DNA of 64,000 bases from Anaerolineaceae bacterium (lineage in GTDB: Bacteria > Chloroflexota > Anaerolineae > Anaerolineales > Anaerolineaceae). Made by a program: the position numbers and the translations under genes. Shown piece by piece: positions 62,413-64,000 of this stretch (its first letter is position 1; each line of letters opens with the position of its first letter). The stretch is taken from contig DUMZ01000010.1 of the NCBI GenBank assembly GCA_012839565.1, forward strand, positions 1 to 64,000, given 5' to 3'. A model generated the notes under the pieces. The model was given only the letters and a program-made list of their open reading frames with translations. It ran no database searches and was not told the origin of the DNA.

Positions 62413-62447
62413 GCTTTAAGTATATAGAACAACTGTTCTATTGTCAA
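62413..62447 (-). promoter_or_regulatory. LexA-controlled promoter of the polymerase cassette
   Basis: Minus strand: TTGACA (62447-62442), 17-base spacer, TATACT (62424-62419), then six bases to the ATG. The spacer is filled by ATAGAAC-AGTT-GTTCTAT, a palindrome with seven-base arms (62441-62424) matching the GAAC-N4-GTTC LexA/DinR box of Gram-positive-type SOS systems. A repressor there would block RNA polymerase. The transcript would be leaderless. Confidence 0.82.
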
Positions 62448-62520
62448 GTAAAAGTACTTTTCGTCCATAAAGAACTTGTCGTTTTTGTGCTTACAAACTT
62501 GTTGCAGCTAATGACTTGTG

Positions 62521-62526
62521 TATAAT
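62521..62526 (+). promoter_or_regulatory. -10 box of the 138-aa gene
   Basis: TATAAT with TTGTTG 16 bases upstream (62499-62504). It leaves a 30-base leader with GGTGA before the ATG at 62561. Divergent from the SOS promoter about 75 bases away. Confidence 0.45.
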
Positions 62527-62560
62527 AGCGGCTGAAATTATTACGAAACTATGGTGAATT

Positions 62561-62977
62561 ATGGCGATTAAAAATCAAGAATCAGGTACAACGCTGCGCA
62601 ACCGATTATCGCGTGGCATCGTCCTGGCAATTCGACTGCTCATGGAGCAGGGGGCACCAGATGATGACAGCCTTGATAAAATAGCTTTTGTGGTTTTGGC
62701 ATTGAATAAAATTGCTGAATCGGTCGATGCGAGTGCCACAGCATGGGAAAAACGTGATTACTGGGTCAAAGCAGACGCCTTTCGCATGGAATGGGAATGG
62801 GTTTTAGGCAGTTCTGAACGTTTGAAAGACGCGCTTTTGGCGAAAGACTGGGCGCAAATCGCGTCAGAATTGATTGTAGTGGGTCAGAAACTGAACAAGG
62901 TGCAGATTTCGCCTAAAAATCGCATTGGTGAACCGTGGATAGGCGCTTACGCTGCTTTGCGCAAACAAGCTGGTTAG
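62561..62977 (+). CDS. Uncharacterised protein divergent from the SOS cassette
   Basis: 138 aa, unknown, soluble and mostly helical. The N-terminus is basic (LRNRLSRGIVLAIRLLMEQG), the middle acidic with many Trp (TAWEKRDYWVKADAFRMEWEWVLG), and the C-terminus PKNRIGEPWIGAYAALRKQ. There is no signal peptide or known motif. Its position beside a polymerase cassette suggests a possible link, but it has its own promoter, without an obvious LexA palindrome. Confidence 0.7.
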   Translation: MAIKNQESGTTLRNRLSRGIVLAIRLLMEQGAPDDDSLDKIAFVVLALNKIAESVDASATAWEKRDYWVKADAFRMEWEWVLGSSERLKDALLAKDWAQIASELIVVGQKLNKVQISPKNRIGEPWIGAYAALRKQAG

Positions 62978-63361
62978 CTATATCCCGTCATGCTTCCGTG
63001 TCAGCATCTCTTTCAGGTTTTTGTTAAACGTTTTGTGCATTAGCTTATTCTCTGCAGGGATTGCACGTTCTTTGCGATTGTGTTTCTGCAAGTTTATTAT
63101 TCGTTGATAAATTTGATTCCTGTTTCATTCACCGGGAAGTAAAAGCTGGGGCAGGGCAAGTAATTTTGAGTTTTACGTAGGAATTACGATTTTATGCTTT
63201 ATGGTTATGATAAGTATCATTATCACAAGCTATATTCTTCTGTTATGGCGAACTTAGAAATGCCTATTTTTCATCTTTCCACTTCTATTTTGCATAAAGA
63301 AAGTTGATTACATTCGGTAAGTAGTTCATCAAGTTGTCATTATTTGGCATATAATTACTGT
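62978..63361. other. Intergenic region before the recombinase
   Basis: 384 bases without a supported gene. Only the -10 box of the recombinase gene is clear (63350-63355). I see no att-like direct repeats, though a partner site could lie outside the window. Confidence 0.5.
63350..63361 (+). promoter_or_regulatory. -10 box giving a leaderless start
   Basis: TATAAT (63350-63355) ends six bases before ATG 63362; no Shine-Dalgarno sequence. Confidence 0.5.
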
Positions 63362-64000
63362 ATGAGCAAGTCAAGTCAAACAATCCAAGAAACAATTGAA
63401 AACTACTTGGACGTTGTATCGCTTTCCCGAAGTGATAATACAGCGCGTACTTACAGGAATGCGATGACCATGTTTAGTGAAGTTTTGGAAATTAATAAAC
63501 TTGAACCTTCCAAAGAGACTTTAGACAAACTTAAAGAAGATGCTATTGTCTGGATGGCAAATGCGCTTAAGGACTTTTCACCCGCTACAGAGCAAGTCTA
63601 TTTAACGGCAACTGTTGGTCTTTATGAGTATATTGCCGGTGAAAATTTAGCCAACATCAATTTGCCACGTGTAAGACTGCTTATCAAACAGCGTTCCAGA
63701 CGCCCAGGCATTCGCTTACCGCAATTTCCAAAGAATGACATTGAGAGAATTCTTATCTATGCGCAAGACCTGCATAATGCGGCACATAAAGATGACAATG
63801 CGCGTTTTATTGCTTATCGGGACCGTGCGTTTCTCATTACACTAGCCGATACGGGTCTGCGTGTTCACGAAGCTTGCAATTTGCGGCGTGGTGATATTGA
63901 CTGGCTGGAAAGCCGTGCAATCATCATTGGCAAAGGTAATAAAGAAGCGGTAACAAGATTTTCTAGACGTGCTTTACAAGCCTGTAAAGATTACATGGGC
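63362..64000 (+). CDS. Tyrosine recombinase/integrase, cut by the window edge
   Basis: Partial gene: 213 codons are visible and the frame is still open at the right edge. Residues 1-100 form the core-binding (SAM-like) domain (DNTARTYRNAMTMF, FSPATEQVYLTATVGLYEY). The catalytic domain starts near 120, with the first catalytic Arg in DTGLRVHEACNLRRGDID and the lysine hairpin in IIIGKGNKEAVTR. The remaining catalytic residues lie outside. It could be a XerC/D-type chromosome-dimer resolvase or a mobile-element integrase; the visible part cannot decide. Confidence 0.82.
   Translation, partial: MSKSSQTIQETIENYLDVVSLSRSDNTARTYRNAMTMFSEVLEINKLEPSKETLDKLKEDAIVWMANALKDFSPATEQVYLTATVGLYEYIAGENLANINLPRVRLLIKQRSRRPGIRLPQFPKNDIERILIYAQDLHNAAHKDDNARFIAYRDRAFLITLADTGLRVHEACNLRRGDIDWLESRAIIIGKGNKEAVTRFSRRALQACKDYMG

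Noticed and set aside
1..64000. CRISPR arrays, insertion sequences and rRNA genes
   Set aside because: No regularly spaced repeats, transposase-like proteins or rRNA sequence were seen on either strand.

Overview
The window is a gene-dense chromosomal segment (G+C estimated by eye in the low-to-mid forties) of a bacterium that looks like a member of the Chloroflexota, most likely class Anaerolineae. The hints are the protein resemblances, secreted proteins with short C-terminal '(F/Y)LP'-type endings, a fermentative/propionate-type gene pair (methylmalonyl-CoA mutase plus epimerase), rpsF-rpsR without an ssb gene between them, and a family B DNA polymerase cassette. The taxonomic call is inference from memory of families, not a search. 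No CRISPR array, insertion sequence or rRNA operon was seen. Three tRNA genes are present: Asp-GTC, Arg-TCT and Leu-TAG.

Region 1 (1-9.6 kb) is a dense block of enzymes that modify the ribosomal decoding site and tRNA wobble base: RsmI, a queuosine-precursor transporter, RsmE, then a five-gene, overlapping minus-strand operon (second RsmI-like enzyme, Tgt, two tandem FmrO/ArmA-like 16S G1405 methyltransferases, RsmF-like). Most of the predicted rRNA targets (C1402, G1405, C1407, U1498) lie at or beside the top of helix 44. Region 2 (9.6-18.2 kb) holds MurJ, a membrane-anchored repeat protein, RimO, RodZ, L9 and two paralogous small secreted proteins. Region 3 (18.5-25.9 kb) holds mutase, epimerase, inorganic pyrophosphatase, RicT-like protein, an M20 amidohydrolase and a tatC-tatA-tatB set.

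Region 4 (26-44.8 kb) contains tRNA-Asp, cell-envelope proteins, scpA, thrC, rnc-smc, a parvulin-type foldase, rpsF-rpsR, tRNA-Arg, unknown genes, an FtsZ operon, an epimerase and a GH57 enzyme. Region 5 (44.8-57.3 kb) contains a large GH13 protein, a cyclase, a regulator, pfkA and a long minus-strand series tig-clpP-HAD-rlmN-ftsY-prfB; prfB carries a classic +1 programmed frameshift. Region 6 (57.3-64 kb) has a secreted M28 peptidase, then an operon of a RecA-like protein, an unknown protein and a B-family DNA polymerase. Its promoter has a LexA-type palindrome lying exactly between a perfect -35 and a good -10, so it is probably an SOS-induced repair or translesion cassette. A tyrosine recombinase runs off the right edge.

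A recurrent signal across the window is a TATAAT-like -10 box ending 6-7 bases before the start codon at about ten genes. This implies frequent leaderless transcription in this organism and fixes several start codons.
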